Assembly (NCBI GenBank): GCA_029862185.1
Contig: JAOTXX010000019.1
Location: 1 to 56,007 of the forward strand
Source of the DNA: Myxococcales bacterium
GTDB taxonomy: Bacteria > Myxococcota_A > Polyangia > Polyangiales > Houyiibacteriaceae
Reading direction: 5' to 3'
Length of the DNA stretch: 56,007 bases
This document shows, piece by piece, positions 9,664 to 16,936 of this stretch (position 1 is its first letter; every line of letters starts with the position of its first letter). The notes under the pieces were generated by a model that saw only the letters and a program-made list of their open reading frames with translations, searched no databases and was not told the DNA's origin. The position numbers and the translations under genes were made by a program.

Positions 9664-11123
9664 CGCTCGTCCAGCAGACGTCGGAGAATCTCGTTGACGG
9701 CCTTCGGATTCGCCGCGCCCTTCGTCGCCTTCATCACTTGCCCAACGAAGTAGCCGATGACGTTCGTTTTGCCTTCTTTGTACTGAGCCACCTGCGCGGG
9801 GCTGGCTTCGAGAATGCGGCTCACCTCGGCCTCGATGGCTCCGGCGTCGGTGACCTGCGCCAAGCCCTGCTGCTCGATGATAACCTTCGGACCCGTCCCC
9901 GTCTCCACCATCGAAGCGAACACCGTCTTGGCGATCTTTCCGTTGATCGTTCCGTCTTCGACGCACGCGAGAAGCTCGGCCACCGCGGTCGGCGCGACAG
10001 GGAACAGGGCCTCGAGCCCGTCGGTGGTCACGTGGCGCAAGACTTCGGCCTGAACGAAATTGCCCACCTTCTTGCCAGCGGCCTCGGCCTTCGTGCCGGA
10101 CTGGTCCACAAAAGCGCGGGTTGCCTCTTCGAAGTAGTTCGCAATCTCGGGATGACCGGAAAGGACGCCCGCGTCGTACTCGGTCAGCCCGAGCTCCACT
10201 TGCCACCTCGTCCGCTTGGCTTCTGGGAGCTCCGGAAGCGCTGCCCGAAGCGCTTCGATGCGCTCCTTCGTGACGGCCACCGGAGGCAGATCCGGATCCG
10301 GAAAATAGCGATAGTCGTGCGCCTCTTCTTTGCTGCGCATCGAAATTGTCTTGCCCTGGGCCTCGCTCCAGGTGCGGGTCTCCTGGACGACCGTCCCGCC
10401 GCTCTGCAGCACACCTTCCTGGCGCGCGATCTCATGGTCGATCGCCTTCTTTACGAATCGAAACGAGTTGATGTTTTTGAGCTCCGCCCGCGTGCCGAAC
10501 TCTTCTTGGCCAACGGGGCGTATCGACACGTTGGCGTCACATCGAAAGGAGCCCTCCTCGAGGTTGCCGTCGTTGACCCCGATGAACATCAACAGGTCGC
10601 GCAGCTTGCGGAGGTAAGCCTCGGCCTCCTCGGAGCTTCGCAAATCGGGGTCGCTGACGATTTCGATCAACGGCGTGCCGCCCCGGTTGAAATCGACGAC
10701 CGTGACCGCGGTCGATCCGGAGCCGTGGATGTTCTTCGCCGCGTCCTCTTCAACGTGGATGCGCGTAATTCCGATGCGCTTGGTCTCTCCATCGACTTCG
10801 ATGTCCAGGTGCCCCGCGCCGTTCAAAGGAAGCTCGAACTGCGAGATCTGATAGCCTTTGGGAAGGTCCGGATAGAAGTAATTCTTCCTCGCAAAGACGC
10901 TGTGGGTCGCGACCTCACACTCGAGCGCCAGCCCCGCCTGGACGGCAAGCTCGATCGCCTTTTCGTTTGGCACCGGTAAGGCGCCAGGAAGGGCGAGGCA
11001 TACTGGACATGTGTGCTCATTGGGGGGCGCCCCGTACTCCGTCGGACACCCGCAAAACAGCTTCGTGCGCGAACGCATCTGGGCGTGCACTTCGAGGCCA
11101 ATCACCGGCTCATATGCGGTCAT
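9660..11123 (-). CDS. gatB: Asp-tRNA(Asn)/Glu-tRNA(Gln) amidotransferase subunit B
   Basis: The tRNA-binding and kinase subunit of GatCAB. It activates misacylated Glu-tRNA(Gln) or Asp-tRNA(Asn) with ATP before transamidation. 487 residues. The N-terminus [12 protein letters not shown] is classical, and the zinc site is visible as CGCP (24-27) and CPVC (39-42). The catalytic segment includes [14 protein letters not shown], and the C-terminal YqeY-like helical tail ends near [12 protein letters not shown]. The ATG at 11123 lacks a clear Shine-Dalgarno; a TATAAC element lies 8 bases upstream, so the message may be nearly leaderless. It is separated from gatCA by a plus-strand diguanylate cyclase gene, an uncommon split, and is followed by mtnA with a 4-base overlap. 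Confidence 0.96.
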   Translation of the reverse strand: MTAYEPVIGLEVHAQMRSRTKLFCGCPTEYGAPPNEHTCPVCLALPGALPVPNEKAIELAVQAGLALECEVATHSVFARKNYFYPDLPKGYQISQFELPLNGAGHLDIEVDGETKRIGITRIHVEEDAAKNIHGSGSTAVTVVDFNRGGTPLIEIVSDPDLRSSEEAEAYLRKLRDLLMFIGVNDGNLEEGSFRCDANVSIRPVGQEEFGTRAELKNINSFRFVKKAIDHEIARQEGVLQSGGTVVQETRTWSEAQGKTISMRSKEEAHDYRYFPDPDLPPVAVTKERIEALRAALPELPEAKRTRWQVELGLTEYDAGVLSGHPEIANYFEEATRAFVDQSGTKAEAAGKKVGNFVQAEVLRHVTTDGLEALFPVAPTAVAELLACVEDGTINGKIAKTVFASMVETGTGPKVIIEQQGLAQVTDAGAIEAEVSRILEASPAQVAQYKEGKTNVIGYFVGQVMKATKGAANPKAVNEILRRLLDER

Positions 11124-11131
11124 GCGCGCCG

Positions 11132-11137
11132 GTTATA
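11132..11137 (-). promoter_or_regulatory. Putative -10 element immediately upstream of gatB
   Basis: On the minus strand TATAAC stands 8 bases before the gatB ATG, which would put the transcript start within one or two bases of the codon. No good -35 hexamer is visible and no Shine-Dalgarno precedes gatB. Confidence 0.3.
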
Positions 11138-11189
11138 GCGCACCAAAGACGGAAGGCCATGGCGCGCGGACCCCAGATACATTGGCATT

Positions 11190-11199
11190 TCCCTAGGGA
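11190..11199. promoter_or_regulatory. Perfect 10-bp palindrome between gatB and the diguanylate cyclase gene
   Basis: TCCCTAGGGA reads identically on both strands. It lies in the 102-base divergent gap, 26 bases before the cyclase ATG. It could be an operator for either gene; a chance occurrence is possible. Confidence 0.25.
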
Positions 11200-11225
11200 T
11201 TTGCCCATCATGGAGACGGGTGGAA

Positions 11226-12743
11226 ATGCCTTCAGAGACTGGGCAAGGGGAAAATACACCCGAAAGCTTTCGGGTGCTCGTGGTCGACGATAGTCCGTCG
11301 ATTCGCAGTCGTGTCGTGCAAAAGCTCGAGACGCTCGGACTCCACATCACCCAAGCCGCTTCGGGCGAAGAAGCGCTCGCGCTCACCCTCGAGCACACCT
11401 TCGACCTGGTCGTGAGCGACATCGAGATGGATGCGATCACCGGAGTCCAACTCTGCCGCGTCTTCCGTGGTGACCCAGGCATGGCTGACATCGCCTTCAT
11501 TCTGCTGACCGCCGCCAATGAAGCGAAGACCCGCTTCTGGGGTCGCAACGCAGGTGCGGATGCCTACCTCGCCAAAGAAGACATGGATGAGAAGCTCCTG
11601 CCCGCCATCGAGGAGATCTTGGCAGGCCGGAAGCCGCGCCGCAGCATGAGACCCGAGGTCACGGGCACGCCGCTGGAACGCGTGAGCGCCGTGCTCGACC
11701 ACCATCTGTTCGACGTCGTCGTCCAATCTGAAGTCCGCCGCCTGATGGACCACGTGCACGATCGACACGAGTTCAGCGACAAAGTCTTGGAGCTGGCTGG
11801 GGAAGTCGTCGGCTGCCCGTATCTGGTCTTCCAGCTCCTCGGCCCAGGTGGGCCAACCTACACGATTCGCGCGCGGGGCCCCTGGCCCGAAGACACGCCA
11901 GCCGCTGGGCTCGCCGCTCTCGGGATTCCCGAAAAGAGCATCGGGGCAACTCGTACCACCATTGATCCCGACCCGAAGTACGGTACCGGCCCCCACGTCA
12001 TCGGCGGGCGGTCCTACAGCTGCAACATCAGTGTCCGCAACGAAACCCTGGGCACCCTGCAGGCCTTTGGTGGCGCCAACGTCTGCTCCGCGCCCGATCT
12101 ACGCAGCTTGGAGCTCATCGCCGATGCCTTGGGCATCTTGGTGAAGTCTCTGTTCCTGGTCGAAGAAACGCAGCTCCTCGCGCTGACCGATGGGCTCACC
12201 GGGCTCTACAACCGCCGGCACGCGAGCAAGCGCCTCGAAGAGGAGATCGCTCGAGCGCGTCGCAACAACACCGGGCTTTGCGTGGCCATGTGCGACGTCG
12301 ATCACTTCAAGGCGATCAACGACGAATACGGGCATGCGGCGGGCGACCAGGTTCTGCAGCAGATCGCCAAGTCGCTCACCGAGTACGTCCGCCGAAACGA
12401 CATCGTGTCGCGCTGGGGCGGTGAGGAGTTCCTCGTCATCTTCTCCGAGATCAAACTGGCGGCCGCGCGGATTGTCGCTGAACGGCTCCGGGGACGGCTC
12501 GCGACCACTGCGCAGGGAGAGGAGGGGCCCGAGCACATTAGCGTCAGCATCGGCCTCGCTATGCTGCGCCCGGGCACCACCGCCGACGTCCTGATCGAGC
12601 AGGCCGACCAAGCCCTCTACCGCGCCAAGGCCCGAGGCCGAAACCGCGTGGAAGTTGCGGGCGAAGAACGGCGGTCCAGAGCGTCGATGCGAGCGCTGCA
12701 AGCGCCGGCCGAATCGGAACACAAGCAGGCCGGCCCCAAATAG
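11226..12743 (+). CDS. Response regulator with GAF-like and GGDEF domains; probable diguanylate cyclase
   Basis: 505 residues from the ATG at 11226; a GTG at 11220 would add two, and GGAG at 11212 suits the ATG better. A CheY-like receiver occupies about 15-130, with the acidic pair VVDD, phospho-acceptor Asp in VVSDIEMD (about 65) and Lys in AYLAKED (about 117). A GAF-like region follows (about 165-310). A GGDEF domain runs from LTDGLTGLYNRR (about 320) to YRAKARGRNRV, with an active GGEEF (about 398-402) and an RRND inhibitory site (about 389-392), so c-di-GMP synthesis with product feedback is expected. It faces gatA with only 3 bases between stops. No partner kinase is adjacent, though orphan kinases lie at 14666 and 16937. 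Confidence 0.93.
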   Translation: MPSETGQGENTPESFRVLVVDDSPSIRSRVVQKLETLGLHITQAASGEEALALTLEHTFDLVVSDIEMDAITGVQLCRVFRGDPGMADIAFILLTAANEAKTRFWGRNAGADAYLAKEDMDEKLLPAIEEILAGRKPRRSMRPEVTGTPLERVSAVLDHHLFDVVVQSEVRRLMDHVHDRHEFSDKVLELAGEVVGCPYLVFQLLGPGGPTYTIRARGPWPEDTPAAGLAALGIPEKSIGATRTTIDPDPKYGTGPHVIGGRSYSCNISVRNETLGTLQAFGGANVCSAPDLRSLELIADALGILVKSLFLVEETQLLALTDGLTGLYNRRHASKRLEEEIARARRNNTGLCVAMCDVDHFKAINDEYGHAAGDQVLQQIAKSLTEYVRRNDIVSRWGGEEFLVIFSEIKLAAARIVAERLRGRLATTAQGEEGPEHISVSIGLAMLRPGTTADVLIEQADQALYRAKARGRNRVEVAGEERRSRASMRALQAPAESEHKQAGPK

Positions 12744-12746
12744 GCG

Positions 12747-14213
12747 TCAGGGCAGCGCCGCGGGACGCTTGCTGAGCAGCCCGCACTGGTCTTCGACAGC
12801 CTGCGACACGCTACAAAGAACTTCTTCCTCGAAGGGAGGTGCGACGAGCTGGAGACCGACCGGAAGCCCTCCGGCGGAAAGACCGCTCGGAGTGCTGATC
12901 GCCGGCAAACCCGCAAGGCTCGGAGGCAAGGTGAAGATGTCGGCAAGGTACATTTCGAGCGGGTCGCTGGTCTTCTCGCCGAGCGCGAACGCCGGCGTCG
13001 GCGTGGTCGGCGTGCACACGACATCGCAGCGTTCGAAGGCCATGTCGTAGTCGCGCCGGATCAGGGTTCGAACGCGCTGCGCCTTGAGATAGAATGCGTC
13101 ATAGTATCCCGCTGAAAGGGCATACGTGCCGAGCATGATGCGTCGTCGAACCTCGGGACCGAAGCCCTCCGCGCGCGTGTTGGTGTACGTCTCGGTCAGA
13201 TCCTTGCCCGGAACCCGGAGGCCATAGCGAATCCCGTCGAATCGCGCGAGGTTACTCGACGCCTCGGCCGTCGCGATCAGGTAGTACACCGAGACCGCGT
13301 GCTTGGCGTGCGGAAGCGCAACGTCGACCAGAACCGCGCCTTCCTGCTCGAGCGCGCCGAGTGCCGCCTCGACGCTCGCGCGAACATCTGCGTCCTGCAG
13401 GCCATCGATCAAGTCGCGCACCACACCGACGCGGAGCCCGTTGACTCCGCGATCGCAGGCAGCAAGGTATGCCCCCGTGCCACGCTCGGCCGAAGTCGCA
13501 TCGCGCCGGTCATGGCCGGCCACCACCTCGAGCAGCTGCGAAGCCTCCCGCACCGAACGCGCCATGGGTCCCACCTGGTCGAGCGACGATGCAAACGCCA
13601 CGAGCCCATAGCGGGAGACACGGCCGTACGTCGGCTTGATGGCCGTGATCCCGCAAAACGCCGCAGGCTGACGCACCGATCCGCCCGTGTCACTGCCGAG
13701 CGCCAAGGGAGCCAAGCCGGCGGCCGTTGCGGCAGCCGAGCCGCCCGAGGAGCCGCCAGGCGCGCGGTCGAGCGCCCAGGGATTGTGCACGTTGGCGAAT
13801 GCCGAGTTCTCGTTGGACGAGCCCATCGCGAACTCATCGAGATTCGTCTTCCCGAGGAGCACGGCGCCCGATGCGCGCAAGGCCTCGACGACGTGCGCGT
13901 CGTACGGCGGGATGTACTCACCGAGGATCTTCGATGCGCAGGTCGTCCGAACGCCACGCGTACAGAGGTTGTCTTTGACGGCGATGGGAACGCCCGCCAA
14001 GGGCCCCAACGCTTCCCCGGCCGCCCGCTTGTGATCGACCTGGGCAGCGGCCGCGAGCGCGCCCTCGTGATCGATCGTCAGGAAACATGAGAGGGTTGGG
14101 TTGAGCGCTTCGGCGCGCGCGAGGTAGGCCCGTGTGACTTCGACCGCGCTGACGGAACCGGCGGCGACCTGTTCACGAACCTCGAAGGCGCTCTGCCACG
14201 GGAAGCCGCTCAC
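12747..14213 (-). CDS. gatA: Asp-tRNA(Asn)/Glu-tRNA(Gln) amidotransferase subunit A
   Basis: Glutaminase subunit of GatCAB; it releases ammonia from glutamine for transamidation of mischarged tRNA. 488 residues of the amidase-signature family. The Ser-cisSer-Lys triad is in place: Lys in VPIAVKDNLCTRG, the GGSSGGSAAA loop, and the nucleophile Ser in ALGSDTGGSVRQPA. The start is a GTG at 14213 overlapping the gatC stop (GTGA), which indicates translational coupling and fixes the start. The neighbouring SSNENSAFANVHNPW segment is typical of GatA rather than other amidases. The stop lies 3 bases from the convergent cyclase gene. Confidence 0.96.
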   Translation of the reverse strand: MSGFPWQSAFEVREQVAAGSVSAVEVTRAYLARAEALNPTLSCFLTIDHEGALAAAAQVDHKRAAGEALGPLAGVPIAVKDNLCTRGVRTTCASKILGEYIPPYDAHVVEALRASGAVLLGKTNLDEFAMGSSNENSAFANVHNPWALDRAPGGSSGGSAAATAAGLAPLALGSDTGGSVRQPAAFCGITAIKPTYGRVSRYGLVAFASSLDQVGPMARSVREASQLLEVVAGHDRRDATSAERGTGAYLAACDRGVNGLRVGVVRDLIDGLQDADVRASVEAALGALEQEGAVLVDVALPHAKHAVSVYYLIATAEASSNLARFDGIRYGLRVPGKDLTETYTNTRAEGFGPEVRRRIMLGTYALSAGYYDAFYLKAQRVRTLIRRDYDMAFERCDVVCTPTTPTPAFALGEKTSDPLEMYLADIFTLPPSLAGLPAISTPSGLSAGGLPVGLQLVAPPFEEEVLCSVSQAVEDQCGLLSKRPAALP

Positions 14214-14515
14214 GAATCGACCTCGAGCACGAGGGGCACCGCATAACCGCCAGCTTCACTCGCCGGCGCCTGCGCCAGGGTTTCGGCGCGGTCGCTGCAC
14301 CGTTCGGGCACGTCGGGCCGCAGGGGCGCATCCATGGGAATCGAATGGAACGTTGGCGGAACCTCGGACACGTCGAGGTCGTCGAGGCCTTCCATGTAAC
14401 CGAGGATCGCGTCCAGCTGCTCCTGCATCTGGCGTGCCTCCTGGTCGGACAGGGTCAGCCTGGCTAGCTTTGCAACGTGCAAAACCTGCTCTAGCGTGAT
14501 CTTGGGGTCCGCCAT
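14210..14515 (-). CDS. gatC: Asp-tRNA(Asn)/Glu-tRNA(Gln) amidotransferase subunit C
   Basis: Small linker subunit that wraps GatA and GatB together. 101 residues, typical length. The N-terminal helix has the family pattern LEQVLHVAKLARLTLSDQEA, followed by LDAILGYMEGLDDLDVSEVPP and a PLRPDVP strap segment. It opens the gatC-gatA unit and overlaps gatA by 4 bases. It diverges from the hybrid histidine kinase across 150 bases that hold a candidate sigma-70 promoter facing the kinase. gatB is not next in line but 3 kb away on the same strand. Confidence 0.93.
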   Translation of the reverse strand: MADPKITLEQVLHVAKLARLTLSDQEARQMQEQLDAILGYMEGLDDLDVSEVPPTFHSIPMDAPLRPDVPERCSDRAETLAQAPASEAGGYAVPLVLEVDS

Positions 14516-14588
14516 GGGGCGCCGAAGGTAGCAGATCCGTCCTTTGAGGCGAGGTCTGCGTCCTCACTCACCAAAAGATGGGATTCGA

Positions 14589-14617
14589 TTGACGGATCAG
14601 CCCAAAACCGCTTACCT
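14589..14617 (+). promoter_or_regulatory. Candidate sigma-70 promoter for the hybrid histidine kinase gene
   Basis: TTGACG (14589-14594), a 17-base spacer and TTACCT (14612-14617) lie in the gatC/kinase divergent gap. The -35 and spacing are good and the -10 is weak. A start near 14624 would favour translation from the GTG at 14642 or the ATG at 14666. Confidence 0.35.
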
Positions 14618-14665
14618 TTTTGCTTGAAACGGACATTTGCGGTGACATTAGAACTAATCCGTTGG

Positions 14666-16066
14666 ATGGCTAACCAACTCCGCCTGACCCTCCTCGAAGA
14701 AAGGGAGAACGGCACCGTGCACGGCAACCCTGGCGCACTCGTCGCCCTCCAGGGAGAGGCGCCCACCGATCTGATCGGCGGCGCACTGCAAGTGCTCGGG
14801 AGCGTCGATGAAGCCGGGTTGCGAGACGCCGTCGAGAGCGCCCGCGCCGGGAAGCAGGCCGCGTTCGCACCTCGGCCCGGCGTGCAGCTGCTCGCGATTC
14901 CGATCGACGCCGGACGCGCGGCGGTGTTGATCACCTCGCAGGAAAGCCCGATCGCTGAAAGCATTCAAGCGAAGGCGGCCGCCGCCGACCTCGCCGCAGG
15001 CGTTTCCCATGAAGTTGCCAACGCGCTGAGCGCGATCGTCGGCTGGGCGCAGGTCGCCCGCGAGCGCCCCGACAAAGCGCCTCCTGAAGAAGCGCTGAGC
15101 TTGATCGAGAAAAGCGCGCAGGTCGCCCGCGATGCGACCCAAGACCTCTTGCGAATGGTGCGGCACACCAATCATGAACGGACGCGCACCGACCTCTCGG
15201 TCGTCATTCGGGACGTCGTTCGCCTCATTCGGCCCGAAGCGCAGAGCAAGCGTGTGAACGTTCACGCAGATGTCGAGGACTCGTGCTGGGTCGAAGGCAA
15301 GCGATCGCAACTCTTCTCGATCGTCTGGAACCTCGCCCACAACGCGGTGCAGATGGTTCCGGCAGCGGGCAACGTGTCCATCCACGCCTACTCACGCGGC
15401 TCTCTGGTCGAGCTCGAGGTTCTCGACAACGGCCCGGGGATGTCCGAAGCCGAGCAAGCGGTCGCGTTCGAGCCGTACTACACGACCCGAGCGGAAGGGA
15501 CGGGCCTTGGCTTGGCCATCGTTCGCGGCACAGTCGAGTCTCTGGGCGGCAGGATTCGCCTCGATACCTCACCGGGACGAGGGGCGAAGTTTCGAATCGA
15601 GCTGCCCGAGGCCGGCGTGAAGCGCGAGTCCGACTTGGTGCCGAAGCGACCTCGGATCAGCCGAGTCATGAAGCCCGAAGAAGCCGAACGCAGCCACATC
15701 CTTGTTGTGGAAGACGACGAAGGCGTGCGTGGGCTCATCGCGACGACCCTGATGTTGTCCGGTGTGGCTTCGACCTGTGTGGGCAGCGCCGAAGAGGCGC
15801 TTGCGAGCAAGGGTCCCTTCTCTGCGGCGATGATCGATCTCACCCTGCCCGACGAGCGGGGGGACATCCTGCTCGGGATGCTGCGCAAGAAGGGACTGGT
15901 GACCCGCGCGGCGATCATGAGCGGCGCTCCGCCACCCGACGACGCCGATCCGGACGGCAAACCCGAGCGCTGGCTCCGCAAGCCGTTCGATCCCTCCGAC
16001 TTGCTGCAGACGGTGAGCGAGCTCATCGATTCGGAATCGACCGCGCGAACCGCAGCCAACCACTAA
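14666..16066 (+). CDS. Cytosolic hybrid sensor histidine kinase with C-terminal receiver
   Basis: About 466 residues from the ATG at 14666; TTG 14624 and GTG 14642 are in-frame alternatives, and none has a clear ribosome site. The order is a poorly recognised N-terminal sensor-like region (about 1-100), then a HisKA H-box LAAGVSHEVANALSAIVGW with His about 115, then an ATPase domain with N-box WNLAHNAVQM, DNGPGM and GTGLGLAIV. A receiver begins at ILVVEDDEGVRG (about 345) with phospho-Asp in MIDLTLPD (about 391) and Lys in RWLRKPFDP. No transmembrane segment is visible, so the signal is probably cytosolic. There is no DNA-binding output; phosphate may pass to another protein. Its stop overlaps the convergent methyltransferase stop by 4 bases. 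Confidence 0.85.
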   Translation: MANQLRLTLLEERENGTVHGNPGALVALQGEAPTDLIGGALQVLGSVDEAGLRDAVESARAGKQAAFAPRPGVQLLAIPIDAGRAAVLITSQESPIAESIQAKAAAADLAAGVSHEVANALSAIVGWAQVARERPDKAPPEEALSLIEKSAQVARDATQDLLRMVRHTNHERTRTDLSVVIRDVVRLIRPEAQSKRVNVHADVEDSCWVEGKRSQLFSIVWNLAHNAVQMVPAAGNVSIHAYSRGSLVELEVLDNGPGMSEAEQAVAFEPYYTTRAEGTGLGLAIVRGTVESLGGRIRLDTSPGRGAKFRIELPEAGVKRESDLVPKRPRISRVMKPEEAERSHILVVEDDEGVRGLIATTLMLSGVASTCVGSAEEALASKGPFSAAMIDLTLPDERGDILLGMLRKKGLVTRAAIMSGAPPPDDADPDGKPERWLRKPFDPSDLLQTVSELIDSESTARTAANH

Positions 16067-16881
16067 GCAAAGCGAACGGCCAGGGCTTGGATGTGCAGCG
16101 GCCCCGTACCGCAACAGCCTCCAATGACCGACGCGCCGGCCTCCTTCCATCGTTCGGCGAGCGTTGCATAGGCATCCGCGGCCGCTGGGCTCGTCGCACC
16201 CCAGCCGAGCGCTTCGTCCTCCCGGCCGGCGTTCGCATACACACCCAATGGCACGCCAAGCGAGGCGATCGCGTCGACGTAGGCTGCCATTTGCGTCGCG
16301 GCGATACAGTTCACCAGGAGCCGATCGATGCCGATCGAAGCGGCGTCGTTCCCGATCCGCGCCAGCTCCTCGGGCGTTCTCAGCTCGCCGAACGGCCCGG
16401 CTGTCAAAGAGAGCCAGACGGGCAGACCGGTCGCCATCGCTTCTTCGGCGGCGACGAGCGCTTCTTCTCCATTGGCGAAGGTCTCGCAGAGCAAGACGTC
16501 ACACCCCGCGTCTGCGAGTGCGGACGCGACCTGCCGATGCTCCGATCGTCCCTCCCTACCTGGGCTCAGGTCTGGTCGATAGCAGTCCTCGACGGGCGCC
16601 ATGCTCCCGAGCACGGCCTGACCTGACCCTATAGCCTCGCGCGCGATCCGAACCGCGTCGGTTAGCGCGACGAGCCATCCATCCCCGAACGAGCGAGGCT
16701 GCGTCCGAAACGTGTTGGCGGTGTGGAGCGTCGCGCCTGTCTGTACGTAGGCTGCGTGGACCTCCGCCAGCAGCTTGGGCGCCTCATGGATCGCGCGAGC
16801 ACTCCATTTCGGCGCTTCGAGCGTCAGGCCGCGTGAAGCCAGCTCGGTCCCGATCGCCCCATCGAGGATCTGCAACGCCAT
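16063..16881 (-). CDS. Homocysteine S-methyltransferase family protein
   Basis: 272-residue barrel of the MmuM/MetH N-terminal family, which moves a methyl group from a donor such as S-methylmethionine to homocysteine to give methionine. The three zinc-ligand cysteines are visible: Cys192 in VNCIA and Cys256-257 in GGCCGTG. The N-terminus has the family DGAIGTEL and the substrate segment ANTFRTQ. It is shorter than MmuM (about 310 residues), so donor specificity is uncertain. The start ATG at 16881 is 55 bases from the divergent kinase gene. With mtnA it is one of two sulfur-amino-acid genes here, but they are not in one operon. Confidence 0.85.
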   Translation of the reverse strand: MALQILDGAIGTELASRGLTLEAPKWSARAIHEAPKLLAEVHAAYVQTGATLHTANTFRTQPRSFGDGWLVALTDAVRIAREAIGSGQAVLGSMAPVEDCYRPDLSPGREGRSEHRQVASALADAGCDVLLCETFANGEEALVAAEEAMATGLPVWLSLTAGPFGELRTPEELARIGNDAASIGIDRLLVNCIAATQMAAYVDAIASLGVPLGVYANAGREDEALGWGATSPAAADAYATLAERWKEAGASVIGGCCGTGPLHIQALAVRFA

Positions 16882-16936
16882 TGCGAGGCGCAGTCTAGCA
16901 ACTGACCAGGCCCGGGGGAGCTGTTAGGCTTCGGCC

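Noticed and set aside
9639-10979. Long plus-strand open frame opposite gatB
   Set aside because: Antisense shadow of a clear gatB; no recognisable domain or ribosome site.
11182-11205. Sigma-54-like TGGCA ... TTGC ahead of the cyclase gene
   Set aside because: The GG and GC doublets are about 19 bases apart instead of the required 12-base offset.
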